A stretch of DNA of 64,000 bases from Marthasterias glacialis (lineage: Eukaryota; Echinodermata; Asteroidea; Forcipulatida; Asteriidae): positions 12,932,731 to 12,996,730 of the forward strand of contig OU452225.1 in assembly GCA_911728455.2 (NCBI GenBank), in the 5' to 3' direction. The position numbers and the translations under genes are program-made. Within the stretch, counting starts at the first letter, position 1; each line of letters starts with the position of its first letter. The notes beneath the pieces are model-generated. The model did not search any database. It worked only from the letters and a program-made list of their open reading frames with translations, and had not been told where the DNA came from. Below are positions 36,308 through 48,100 of this stretch, piece after piece.

Positions 36308-36470
36308 CTAAAGCAGCTTTATATTTATGACATCGGGCCCTCAAAACCACACAGTGACCAATTCCTCAATTTTTTTTAGCACAGGCATTAATTGTTTGCT
36401 AAGCACCGGAATAACTTGCTTAATATTAAGAATTGAATTACCAGCCAAAACGGCTTGCAACGTGCACTGT
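36308..36470. mobile_element. 'AAGCTGTT' family, copy 2 (degraded)
   Basis: On the minus strand, 36346 to 36309 reads GGGCCCGATGTCATAAATAT and then AAGCTGCTT, matching the family's GGGCCC...AAGCTG end. To its right are TTTGCTAAGCACC, ACTTGCTTAA and TTACCAGCCAAAA, which recur in the 30899 copy. The arrangement suggests a rearranged or doubled copy. Boundaries are approximate. Confidence 0.4.
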
Positions 36471-38769
36471 TCGTGTCGGGATCCCTGCTAATTTATACGC
36501 TCAGGAGATAATTTTCTTCGGCAGTATTTTCTGCTCAACAACTTTGGCGGTGACGTGCACCGATGACGTAATAGACTTTTTGGTTGTGCTGTGATTGGCT
36601 GAAAGGGACACTGTCGAATCGACAGCCCGATGTGGAGGCAGAATCTACCCTGGGCTTGGCGAGCGTTCTGACCGCGCAAATCTGAACGGGGAAAATAAGA
36701 CGTTTTATGCTCCCTTGCCCTGACCAAACAAAAGGGTAAACAGTCGTTTGACTAGAGCAACAAAATTGGCCACAGGTTTCTGGCAGAAGTTAAAAGCAGC
36801 CTGTCAACGAAGAAAAACACAATTAAAGCTCAAAGTTCCATGACATTGACATGTGTTGATTGAGTGCTCGCGACATCTTCCAAATTTCACGCATGGGTGG
36901 TGCATGGGCAGTAAAGACAACACGTGTTGAATACCCATGCAAACCATCATGGCGAGGAACCCACACATTATTCAGAAGAATTGAGCGGTTTTGAAAGTAC
37001 ATAAACTTGTAATTAAAATTGGGTATGAATGGATTGGCTGGTAAATCCGCTCGTTTCGGATGGACGAACTTCTGCATTTTATTGAAATTTGAACGAGCTG
37101 TTTACGGCACCCATATCTTAAAAGGACCCTCTTACGTGGAAAAACTAACTTCTGATTGTTCAATATTCATTGACAATAGTTTTTATTAGATTTAAATTCC
37201 ATTTTTTTTTAAGTGTCGTCCGAAATTAGAATATTCAGGTAGAATAGACCCACAGAATTTACTGTTTTAGTTAATAATACGAGAGAAAAAAAAGAGAAAA
37301 AAAAGAAAGAAAAAAAAAAGACAAATAAATGAAAAGTAACACATGGTTATCAAACACAATTCAATGAATGTGAAAGCTAAGTCAGTTTGAAAAAAAAACA
37401 TACTGGTTCAAATGTCCAACACTTAAGAGCGCTCATCAGCAAAAAGAAATGCGTTCAAGTTTGCCTTACTTATATTCCCTGCAATGGGAGCAACTAAAAT
37501 AACAGCTACAAACATGCAACCTTGCTATTTTTTTCTGAAAATATCAGCAAAGATTTCAGTGGTTTGATACACGATGGATTTCTCTGAATCCAAACGGTCA
37601 AAGGTGCGTGGTTTTGTCGCCAAACTAATGTTGTCACCGGCCTTTTTACGAAGCACTAACTCATTCCAAGTGTTGGAACAGAGTGAGTATAGTGACTCCA
37701 ACTCGTTTCAGCACGAACGGTTAATGACTGAGCGACCGGAATTTAGTTTAAATTGTTCCCGCCAAATTACATCCGGCACTTCTAATACATCTCCCGCCCT
37801 TGTCTCCCGCCACAATCATCGCGAACTCTTGTTATTTTTTTCAGCTTGGTAAACAACGGTATGACGTTTTCTTCGATTGCACTTCATCTATTTGAGGGGG
37901 ATAATTCTCCCAAATAATTGGCGGTCTTTTTTATTTATATATATGTTTTTATATAAATTCTCGCTATCGTATAAGTAGGGAGAAGAAAGAAGAGTTATGA
38001 AACGACTGTCAGTTCAGCGTGGGCTTGAGAGAGTGGGAAACGTCTTGGAACACTCGGAGGATTTAGCCTTGGTCGATGGGATCCTTAACCGCACCAACGC
38101 CTTGCCCCTGACCGTTAACTCTTCACGCGTGTGTGGACAAATACGAACCACCTCGCATTGAAGAGTCAAAGAAAAGGAAAACAAACAACGAAGAATGTTG
38201 TCCAGAGCTAGAGCTTTGTGGCTCTTTTTTGTGTGTGAAGGAAGTTCTAAAAACAGAAGTGTCAGTTTCCAAGTATCTTTGTGTTGTTTATTGCAGCTTT
38301 TAAACAAATTTACCTGATCACAACAGCAACTCTTCATTTCCAATTTGTATAACCAATATTTTCGTCGTCCAACAAAAATAATTTGATTGGCACAGATGCT
38401 AATGTAAAGAGAAGAACACAATACAATTATAACAAGATAACAGTTCATATCCTCCCCAAGGACTGTCCGGGTAAAGGAACAGCTAAACGCAAAAATCAAA
38501 TTAACAAACAATCAAATAAAACGGGTGCAGTTTTAGGAGTGATTACGTTAAAAAACAGGCGTGTGTGTAGACGGAATAAAGGCCTCATGAATAAAACAAT
38601 TGGATTTTCTTTTAACGAGCTGCATCTTTTAAATGAGAAGGTTTTGCAGACAGCGGTCCTCTAGGACTGTAAAACTTTTATGGAAATGAAACGGATTAGA
38701 TGTGAAGTGAATATACTGGTATACTCAATACGTGGAAGAATTATTTGTTTGATATGTGTTCTGGAGTCC
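36471..38769. other. Non-coding
   Basis: No confident gene. A 92-codon frame at 37574-37852 (+) begins MDFSESKRSKVRGFVAKLML and has a more protein-like composition than its neighbours. I do not recognise it and it has no visible splice context. An A/G run lies at 37283-37320. Confidence 0.5.
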
Positions 38770-39175
38770 TTTCTCTACAAGCACACTTGTTAAAAGTAAA
38801 TGTACTGCATGGATAATATCGTATAAAGTGCTGCTGTTATGCGTAATCTCTATGAATCAAGATAAGGTACGGTACTTGTAACTTAATGCTACTGTATGCG
38901 TATGATTGTTATGAATTAATGTAGGGTACAGAGAGGTTACCAATGCCTTTACTGTCTTTGAACCAATATAAGACACGCTGGCTATGATTCAAAAAGTAGG
39001 TATAGTTTTGGTAATTTTTGGCAAAACTTCTGCTTCTGATATGCCTGCATCTTTGAAGCAAGATAATGTACAGTATTGATTATATTAACAAAAACTGTTA
39101 CTTCATGTTTGCTCATCTTGGAATCAACTTGAGACATTTAAGTTCAGTAAGAAACGTATTGTGTTTTGAGAGTTT
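38770..39175. repeat. Degenerate tandem array A
   Basis: A unit resembling TTTGAATCAAGATAAGGTAC, followed by roughly CATTGGTAAT and then ACAAAACTTGTTACTTCTG, recurs with spacings of about 45-95 bp. Clear unit starts are near 38854, 38913, 38960, 39054 and 39120. The same unit forms array B at 50885-51440. The palindrome-family copy 2 abuts its right end. Confidence 0.6.
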
Positions 39176-39180
39176 CTACA

Positions 39181-39320
39181 CATTGACTTTAACAAAAGAG
39201 ATCTGGGTATAGTGTGGCAGACTGAGGGCGTCCTCGGTTCGTTTTTCGTGTGTACAAAATGGGGACGTCGCTGAAGATACATGTCCAAACAGTGGGAGAA
39301 CAAAGAGAGGTCCTCGGTTT
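39181..39320. mobile_element. Palindrome-centred TIR element, copy 2
   Basis: It shares with 34385-34530 the segments CTTTAA.AAAAG, ATCTGGGT, CGTCCTCG, TTTTCGTG, ATGGGGACGTCGCT, GTCCAAACA, TGGGAGAACAAAGAGA and GTCCTC(A/G)GTTTACA, in the same order. The central palindrome is decayed here. About 140 bp, non-coding. Confidence 0.65.
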
Positions 39321-40310
39321 ACAGCTGCGTGTGGTTCAGCCTATGACAGCTATAATGCCAGCGCAACATGACTGTTGACGTCTTTCGTCAGTGATGTTTT
39401 TGCCAGTGAGAAACTGATTTAGTCCAATTATTATTAAAAAACCCTCGCCATAGATGATATTATTTGCTTTATGTACAGCCGTTGTTTCCATCCCGGTTTC
39501 TTGAAGATAACAACCCCTTATCAACACACCCATAAAAAACAGTCTGTCTCTTTATTCCGTCACCCAAAACCTTGGAAATACTCACCGTCCACCGGTGTTA
39601 TCTTTAAGAACTAGCTCAAAGCACGGAGTCTTTAACATTTTTTCTTGGTTTTTCCTCTCCATATCAAATCGAGCTCTTAGGATGAACACTCGGTTCTTTT
39701 TCGAACTTTTGTTTTAATTTGATTCATCTAAACCCCAAACAAGAAACACACGAATGCTTCAAGACCAGCCTAGGCATTGAGACCCTTTTTATTTTTTAAA
39801 CTTGCTCAATATTTTCCATCATGTGTTTTTTTCTTCTGAGATATCAAATGACTATAACAATTTCCCGCAAAATTTACGGTAAAAGGTTGTGCAGCGACGT
39901 GTCAATTATTTATTACCGTATGTTTTTTTTACGGGTCAAACTGCATTTAGAGTTACAAAAACACCTGCTATTTTTACGTACCCCTTTTTTACGGTTAGCG
40001 TATTTGCATAACGCAAATAGATCTACGGTTACCGAATTATTTACAGTACTATTGACACGCAATTTTGTAATAATAGTTCGATTCTTCAAATGGAAATTTG
40101 CACACGTATAATAATTAAACATTGTGTGCACAAAATCCCCGATTAAAACGTAAACATGACAGACAAAGTTGATACACCGTTTACTTCAACAGGTTGATTT
40201 GATGAGGGTGTACAATTATTGAACAGCTCTAGAGGATGGAATTGAACTCCCTTCAAGAACGAATGATGTAAGCGTTATTTTTAATGTGCAAGAGCAATGC
40301 CAGAAATGAT
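39321..40310. other. Non-coding
   Basis: AT-rich, with no gene or repeat recognised. Frames up to 96 codons are unremarkable. Confidence 0.55.
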
Positions 40311-40661
40311 TGTTTCGGCGGGCAAAACCAATTCCTGTGTTGGTGTCATGCATGCATCGGCCACAGTGGCGTAACTGGGGGGGGGGGGGGGGGGGGGGGT
40401 GGTGGGATCGTCCGCCCCCACAAAAAAAATAATGTCCGTGCCCGACATCTGGACTTTTGAGATTAAAAAAATATCATAACAACAGCTCTGAAAAAAGGGG
40501 GCTTGTTTAGGAAAAGTGAACATTTTCAATTGGCCAGAAGTGCCTCCCTAGAAAAAAATAGTGCACCCCCTTGTGCCCCCCCCCCCCTAAAATGTTACCC
40601 TGGTTTCGCCTCTGATCGGCCACAACCCAAACTAGTTTTGATTTCGACCGCCAAAACGAAC
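40311..40661. mobile_element. Foldback element hosting a hAT-like MITE
   Basis: The left arm from 40312, GTTTCGGCGGGCAAAACCAA, pairs with the right arm, read on the minus strand as GTTTTGGCGGTCGAAATCAA. With the insert and one target duplication removed, the host would be only about 90 bp. The arms resemble those at 35583-35692. The MITE at 40364-40614 sits near its middle. Confidence 0.55.
40364..40614. mobile_element. hAT-like non-autonomous element (MITE), copy 2
   Basis: The left end is CAGTGGCGTAACTGGGG. The right end, on the minus strand, is CAGAGGCGAAACCAGGG. It is flanked by perfect 8-bp duplications ATCGGCCA (40356-40363 and 40615-40622). It is 251 bp, with a G run of about 24 near the left end and a C run near the right. 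Interior segments match 28413-28759 in inverted orientation, for example ATCTGGACTTTT here. Non-coding. It is clearly nested, so it is younger than its host. Confidence 0.88.
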
Positions 40662-43600
40662 CTATAATTGTGTAACCTTAAGTATAACATGGGAGTAAAT
40701 CACGAGAACATGTTGGATTGCATTTCTTAATCAAGAATCAGCACATTTTAGTAATAATTTGCATGCCGTAATATAGTTGACATAAGCTCTTTTGCTACTA
40801 AATTCAAGAAATGCACCCAACTCACTTTTAAGCAAATGCTAGCTATTCTCTGATTTTGGAAGCCGGTTGCAGTTTTATATTACATTCAGTATTTCAAGTG
40901 ATATTTTCCTAACAACGACCTCAATGTCGCATTCTAAAAATGACCTTAACGTGCTAAACCTCCGCATCACTCGCGAAGTTAATAAGACCTCTGAGCAATG
41001 ATACATGATTAGTCCACTTTTAGGTTCAATAAAATCGGATTTCGCCCGTGTATTTTCCTTCCGGAGTTCTTCGTCCAGCCAGAGCGTGTTGCATCACCTG
41101 GCCCTCATGGGCGCGACCACGGCGGTTGGTCTGAAGGCATCACGGTGCGTCGCTTGACGAGTCGCCGTAGCAGTATTCATTGATCATTATATACATGTAT
41201 TCATTTTTTTTTGCACTCACAAAAATTCGTCATTCAACATCATTAATACGGCCGCTGTTGATGTGGTCACGAATATTCACCAAGAGCAAACAGCCTGGAA
41301 AAGATGCAATTTAAACGCTACGTCACCCAATTAGGACTGCTCACTTATAATAATAATAATAATAATAATGAAAAGGAAAAAAAAAACCAAAAAAAAAAAC
41401 CTGTGGGATTCAAGGAAATGCGTGCTCACATCTGTTGAAGCAGTTTTAATTTTGCTGTACATAATTTTTTTTGAGAAGGAGACGTATTTTAGAGGGGAAA
41501 GTACACAGGGTTCATACAGGGGATGTAGTTAAACCAATATTTGGTAAATTTATTTATTAAATAACCCTCGAAACTGTACGTAGTATGGGAATATACGGTA
41601 TACTTAAGAAAACATATCTCGCGTTTTATTTAAGTTTCCATCCGCCGTTAGTTTATTTTTTCATGCTCCTTCCCTTTTTTTTGTTCATTACGTTTTCTTC
41701 GACAACTGGGGGATTGGAATAAATGGACTCTTCTCAAAAAGGGTCACAGAGGAAGCCATGTTGTCAAATGCACTTGATGATGGAGATGGGGATATGGTTG
41801 GAATTATTTTACGCAACAGGCAAAGTAAGTTGCTATGTGCATATAGCATGCAGGGGGCAATGCAGGCTTGCAGTGGGGGTAACATACTGTTCCTGACACG
41901 ACTACAAACATACATACAGACAGACAGACAGACTAACAGAGAGACCAACAGTGATGCCCATAACTCGTAGATAATTTCCTCTCTATCCAGCAGACACGAT
42001 TGAGACCGTTTGAAGCTCTGCCGATATGGAGTGAAGCTACGCCCCCACCACTCTCCACCGTTCAGGAGACCCCCTTCCAGGCATCACAGCTTTGAATCAA
42101 TGGTTTTTCTCCAGACTCCGTGGTTTTGTCAGAAGAAATACATTTCCCAGAACAGTATCTATATGTTACCAAATCATTGAAATATCAACAAGTGGACCGG
42201 GGTTTTCACCTCAAACATTGCATTACAGTCACCCCCCTCTCGATCTTGAGCTCACTCTCCTCACCTGAACAGTTTATCCATCACGTCTTCATATGGAAAA
42301 CATTCTTAAGGGACAGCGGCTGGTGAGCCCCAGGGCACATTTTAAAATCAATTCTATGGTTTTTTAAACACCAGAAAAAATATAAAAACACTGTCAAGTG
42401 TTTCAGACCTCAACCCCTACCCTAAGAAAAAAAAATATATATATGTACATTTCCTTTTTAAAAAGGGAGGGATTGGTCTTATTTTACCAGTGCGGTACCA
42501 TTGCGGCTTTTGAAAAGTCGAGGCTATTTTTTTTTCTTTCCTTCTTGGCAGAGAGGGCCCTTATTCTAAGTACAACTTGGGAATAAGCGTGAGTGGGAAT
42601 TAACCCAGATTTCCGCGCCTGACTGACCAGCGTACTTTGGCTCGCAACACAACTCCACCGCTGGTGTATATACACGCACCAGGTTTTCTATTCTCTTGGC
42701 TGATGATGAAAGGGACCCCGTTTTTTTTCTCTCTCGGTTTTGTGAGCTGAGAAACTCACAGGTGATATATATTTTTTTCAGTGTGGCCAGAGTTCACTCT
42801 CTCTGAGTTCCGCGGACTTGACACGGACGATGGAGGGTTCCCCGTGGGTTTTTACTCGAATGGGAGTGGTTTTTTTTTTGCCGAGTGGCTTTAAACAGTT
42901 TTTGTTTGTGTTTGTCCGTGCCAAACTCACCCCATATACATTAAAATGTTTTTGAAGATTGCCAACCGATATTTGAGACTTCAATCAAGGTGGAATCCTA
43001 CCTGCGGATGGTAATTTGTGAGGACTGGCCGCATTGTGGTTTGCCTCGTGATGACTTTTTAATGGTGAACAAATATCTTCAAGTTCAAAATGGTGTCTTA
43101 TCTCAAAGTGGGACGCGCCGTTACGCACGTATACCCACCAAACTCGTCCCAGTTGGGTCAGACATTTAGGAGTTAACATTATGTCATCTTGTTCTCTACA
43201 AGTCAAATCAATGGTGGACCTCTCCCATCAATCCCCCGCCTCCCCCCCACACACTTTGTTTTAAGGGGAGTGACTTTTGGTTCTTCGCACACAATAATGG
43301 CCCGTTAGGCTACATCGTTAGCTTATTATTATTATTTTTTTGTTTGTTATAATTTTGCTGAAAATATTAGACAAAACACTTGATCTTCACACTACAAATT
43401 GACGTTATTTTGCAATCTCGTGGTAGCGTTTTTGACAGGCCTACATTTGGAAATCATAAATTCAACTCCCCCCCCCCCCCCCCACCCGTTCTGGCGCCGC
43501 GGCTGGTTCAAATCAATTCAATGAAACTGAGGATTAAAATACAATAACCTGTTCCCATACTATAGGATAATTATTATGTTCCAAGTGTGTTCAACTGCAA

Positions 43601-43795
43601 ATAGGGAACACGATGGAGGTGGTGGTGAAGGTGTATTGGGGTGCGGGAGATATGATAGTGAATTCAGACACCGGACTTTCAAAGTCTGGGTTAGGGACGG
43701 TTGGACTATCAGTAGTGACTGTTAGTGAGCGAATAACAGCAATGACAGTGGTGATAACACCCAAATGTTGAGAGATATCAGAGTGGTATTATTTG
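40623..43795. other. Non-coding
   Basis: Includes the right arm of the foldback host (to 40661). No gene recognised. The stretch 41040-41170 is GC- and CpG-rich and may be regulatory. (ATA)n lies near 41350, (CAGA)n near 41915 and a C17 run near 43470. Confidence 0.5.
42595..42685 (-). mobile_element. Possible tRNA-like SINE fragment
   Basis: Read on the minus strand, tgggttaattcccact resembles a pol III B-box / T-arm. It is preceded by ggtcagtcaggcgcgg, in the position of the D/anticodon part. There is no poly(A) tail and pairing for a functional tRNA is absent. Tentative. Confidence 0.25.
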
Positions 43796-43953
43796 GGGAA
43801 TAAAAGAGTGGTGATCGAGAGGTCTTTAAACAACGGCCGTTTAAAACCGACTCGGTCCTGGTCGTGTGATAAAGGACCGAGTAAATCACACGGCCACGAC
43901 CCTGCAAGGTTTTAAACGGCCGTCTAAGACCGAGGCACTATTCTTTTATTCCC
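43796..43953. mobile_element. 158-bp foldback MITE
   Basis: Long inverted arms: GGGAATAAAAGA at the left end and TCTTTTATTCCC at the right. Inside are ACGGCCGTTTAAAACC and its mirror GGTTTTAAACGGCCGT. The centre is GGTCCTGGTCGTGTGAT against ATCACACGGCCACGACC. Nearly the whole element can fold back on itself. I could not identify a convincing target duplication. No coding capacity. Confidence 0.75.
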
Positions 43954-44734
43954 ATTCATAAATGGCCTTTTTGTTAAAAAGCCTAATAATGTAGGAAAAT
44001 CCGTGAAACTTTTCTGTTTTTTTGTTTTGTTAATATTTTGTTGCAATGCCTGTTTTGTCCTCGGGCTCCATTTCACGAAGGGTCAAGTTGCATGCGACGC
44101 TCAACGGTTGCGCTTACGCGCGCGTACTTATAGACTTTAATACATTGAGTATTGATTATACTACGCGTAAGTTAGCATCCGCGTAAGTATAATTGCTGAC
44201 TTGGTTATAAACACTCTCGGCCTTGTCTTTATCAGCCGTTTAAACACCCCCCATGTGACATGCTCTCGACCAATCAGAATGGATCAACTGTCTGAGGTAT
44301 TTTTGAAAGTGCTATTAGAAGGTTAAGCACTCACCTTCTCCAAATGAGGAAAAAGCAGTGCTTGTATAATCAAAAGCCAGACCCCCTCCCGCTTCCCCAA
44401 GCAATTTGTCCTTTCTGTGAACTCGAGGCTTATATTCTTAAAAAAGCTGATATAATCCCAAATACCCCCCCCCCCATTTTAACTTCCATTGACCTCCCCG
44501 ACTTATTTTCTCCATCAAATGTTTTAACCCACGAAAATACAAACCGCCCTCGCACAGAGTTTGTCCAATCGTATGAATTATTACTCGAGACGTCTTGTGT
44601 TTAAAATACAAGGCTTGGAAGCGGGGAAATGATATGAAATTGATGATTGATCTTGACTTCTCGCTTTTCTGATCTTTCAACGAAATTAACTCTTTCATTG
44701 AATGTCTTTACAATTCTGGCTTTAGTTTTCAAAC
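43954..44734. other. Non-coding, CpG patch
   Basis: 44050-44200 has repeated CGCGTAAG/CTTACGCG motifs in both orientations and a start reading gggctccatttcacgaag. This suggests another decayed TIR element, with boundaries not resolvable. A C13 run lies near 44466. Confidence 0.4.
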
Positions 44735-45130
44735 TAGATCCATTATTTTACTTCTGTATCTTATTTCTTTTGTTAATTTTGCCCGGTTTTATTGATCAAT
44801 TAATAGGTTTGTCTAGTTGCTTTTTTTTTTTTTTTTTTTTGGGGGGGGGGTCGATGGCTCTAGTTTGTCTTTCATGTTGTCACCAACAGCTTTTCTCGTT
44901 TATTTAGTGGATTTGGGATACTGTTCTGCTGTTTTGTTTTGGGGTTTTAATATTTTTTGTAAACAAATGTATAGCATCCCGTAGTTTTATATTGGTTATA
45001 AGTTTTGTATCTTATTACTTTATAGATTTTATATCTGGATAGTTGGAGGTTTTATTGGGTCTGAAACATCTATAATGACAATTGGTTTTCTTTTTTTACT
45101 TTTGTCTTGTCCCGGACTATATTTTAAAAG
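44735..45130 (+). repeat. Dispersed repeat D, copy 1
   Basis: It shares TTGATCAATTAATAG, TTTGTCTAG, a poly(T)/poly(G) tract, GATGGCTCTAGTTTGTCTTT, TTGTCACCAACAGCTTTTCT, GATTTGGGATACTGTTCT and CTGGATAGTTGGAGGTTTTA, in this order, with the reverse strand of 58145-58600. No reverse-transcriptase or transposase frame is visible. It may be the non-coding tail of a LINE or another long element. Identity is unknown. Confidence 0.7.
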
Positions 45131-48100
45131 TAATGTATTTTATTGTCCGGAGTTATAATTAAACAAATGAATTAACAGACTTCCTGCTTGCCCTCATTGA
45201 CGCAACAGAGAAAAAGGCGCAGTGTTAAAAAAAAGAGGTACAAATCATGTAATCCTGTCTGTTAAATTTGACTTGAAGAACAAGAAACTTATTTCGGCAC
45301 TAGGTGATTGTTTCTCTTAAACGTCCTTTGTATTTAAAGGTATACTGACCAAAATACCTCCACCCCGTTTTCCACAGAACCACCCCATACTGACAACATT
45401 ATTGTTGACAATTGTATTGATGAACAAACGCTTATTGTCTTGAATAAAATTCCATGGATTCCAAACTCAATGCTCTCTTCCTCCATGGATACAATGTTGC
45501 AGTCACCCAGACTAGTGCAAGTGAGTCTGGCAAGTCGGTTGGTATATTAGTTTATACAACACCACGATCTGCTTTTGGTTTGGACATTTAAACAAACAAA
45601 ATAAACAATCTGCACATGACGTTGTCCAGTTGGTGAGAATCTTCATGGATAGCGATTCCACCAGATGAAGGCTATATGTTTTTAGAAGAAAATCCGCTGC
45701 AGTGGATGAAATCATGTCCCAAGATTGTGGTGCGGGCGGTGTTTTATATATTGCAAGGACTGGCACCCGAGGGCAACATGGGCGGGCCAGGAATCTGCCC
45801 CAACGCACGTCTACTTCAACATGAACGTCTAACTCGGTAAGATTTTATTTATAGCTGGATTATTGGGAAAGGCAACTCCGCCACTTCAACAACAAACAAA
45901 CAAACAACACAACACAACACAACACACACGAGAGCAAAACAAACGGAAGTATCAACACTCGCTTGTCCGGAAAAGGCAATGACCATTATTTTAAGGTTGG
46001 GGAAACGATGATAAAAATCAAGAGTAGAGAACCTTCCCTTTAAGGTTTGGCCAGTCTCCCGATAAATACAAACAAATTTTTAAAAAGAACACTGTCTCCA
46101 AAATGTACAAGTACCCTAACACTATGGATTCTTGATTTCCCTTCCGCGGTTTAAAGGTCATTATTCACACCTGCCCTTAAACTAAAGCCTCGAACTCTCA
46201 GGTTGATAAATGCACGACGGCGGCGCAACACGGTCAAAAAAAAAAAAAAAAAAAAAAAGGACACACACAAAAAAAAAAATCCTAAATGGGGAAAGCGAAA
46301 GGGACTGAGAGCTATAATTATAAGAAACCAAATCCCCAGCTCGTTTCACCTCTCCTTGCACTTCTAAAAGGTAGTGTGATCTTTATCCAGTCCATGCATG
46401 CTGTTTGTTTGCGCAATCGAATACTACATATCCGACCGTTGTAAAGGACCTTGGGTTTAGTTGTAGGACCGCGGCATAGCCAGGGCTCGTGCCGTGTACT
46501 AAAACCATAATGCCCGCGGGGGGATGTGGGATAAAGAAATAAAGAGGAGTGAGAAGGGGAAAGGGGAAAAAACGAGAAACAGGCTGGGAAAAAAAAGAGA
46601 GAGAAACAAACGGCGGTAAAATAAATTCAGTGCCAACTGAACCGGTTACATGAAGATCGTGTTGATTATTCAATGCTGCATTGCATCTGGGCTGACGGGT
46701 ACTCACTTACGTAGGATTTCGGGTTGACTTCGCAAAGTGATGCGCGGCCACGGAGCCTTAAAAACGGAGGGGGGGGGGGTGTTCTTTTTCCTTTTTTAAA
46801 TCGCCAGAAACTTGCGACTTCTGAAACCTCAAAGAGCGAGTTGCAATTTAAGATCATTACAGAGTCGGCCCCGGCAAGGCAAGAAGGTGGGGGGAGAAAG
46901 TTTCTGAACTCTTAATTCTCCGGTACTTTTCTAGAAACGGCGAGTCGTTTATTGGAAACTGAGAAGGCTGGTCAATTCGATAAGATAACCGGAGATACAC
47001 TCCAACCACACCTCATGACTAATGAGCTACGAACAGAATTTGATTGCTCTCAATTGTAATATAAAAAAAAGTATATACGAATCGAAACTAGTCGAAACTG
47101 GTTGATAAAGCAGCCACGAAAACTATGCTGATTGTCGACCATTAAACAAAATCATCAATCATTATGGCTGCATTTCAAGGAAAGGTTTTGAGACGGGGGG
47201 GGGGGGGGGGATAAAAAAGAAGAAACCACCGACTATGTATAGATTTCTATGCAGCTCAGGGGTTACTCAGCTTCTGCCTGTTTTCAGGTTGGGTTGAAGA
47301 TCTCCACCCTACCCCTTGGAAATACAGGAGTACGTTCCATCAATTTCTTCCAACATTCTTCAATGCATGTACCAATATTGACGCTTTACAGGGCGTACTA
47401 ATGACCTTCCACCAATGGGCCTCCTTGCTAATCGAAATTCATAAGCTAAGCAAATATAAGCCCAGGAACCAGATAATGTCCGATACCTTGAGTCATGACT
47501 GAATGCCCAAGCCCACCCCCTCTCCCCTGCGGCTTGCGCTATAATTAAGAAAACGTTGATAATAGTGCTTTATAGTTGCTTTTCGATACCGGTATAGGCC
47601 ACGCCCGAAACAACAATCGACGAGATACGACGTCTAAACCCTGCCTGTGGTCTCCCGTTTTCTCGTATTAAAATACCGTAGGTTTTCACGCGAATCGGTT
47701 CTCCTTTCGGCCAGATACCTAATAATAATTGTTTCAATCATTATAAATGCAATGGAAAAAAAACAAGACTCAATTACAATTTTACGTGACAAAGGTTTTA
47801 GAAACTTAGCTTATTTTAAGGCATTCTTCTCGACCCGTTACATTGTGTTAGAACCAGTTATGAGACAGCTTTAAACTTAAGGATTGTTCTGCATAAAGTG
47901 GCTGGTACTGTTTTATAATCAGGACAAATGTACTGTCCAACATTGCTGCCCTAATTATCTTCCTGAAGTCAATGCAAGAAAACTAAATCATATGGTGTTT
48001 CTCTTGACTATAGTACCTAAAAATAATTGATTTATGAAGTCATGATTACGGAGCGATATTTATTGAGACCCCTCATTGACCGGCTTGTGAAGTGGGAGGG

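Noticed and set aside
44344..44907. Frames at 44344-44604 and 44647-44907 as small membrane proteins
   Set aside because: The second lies in dispersed repeat D and owes its hydrophobicity to poly(T). The first has no recognisable content.
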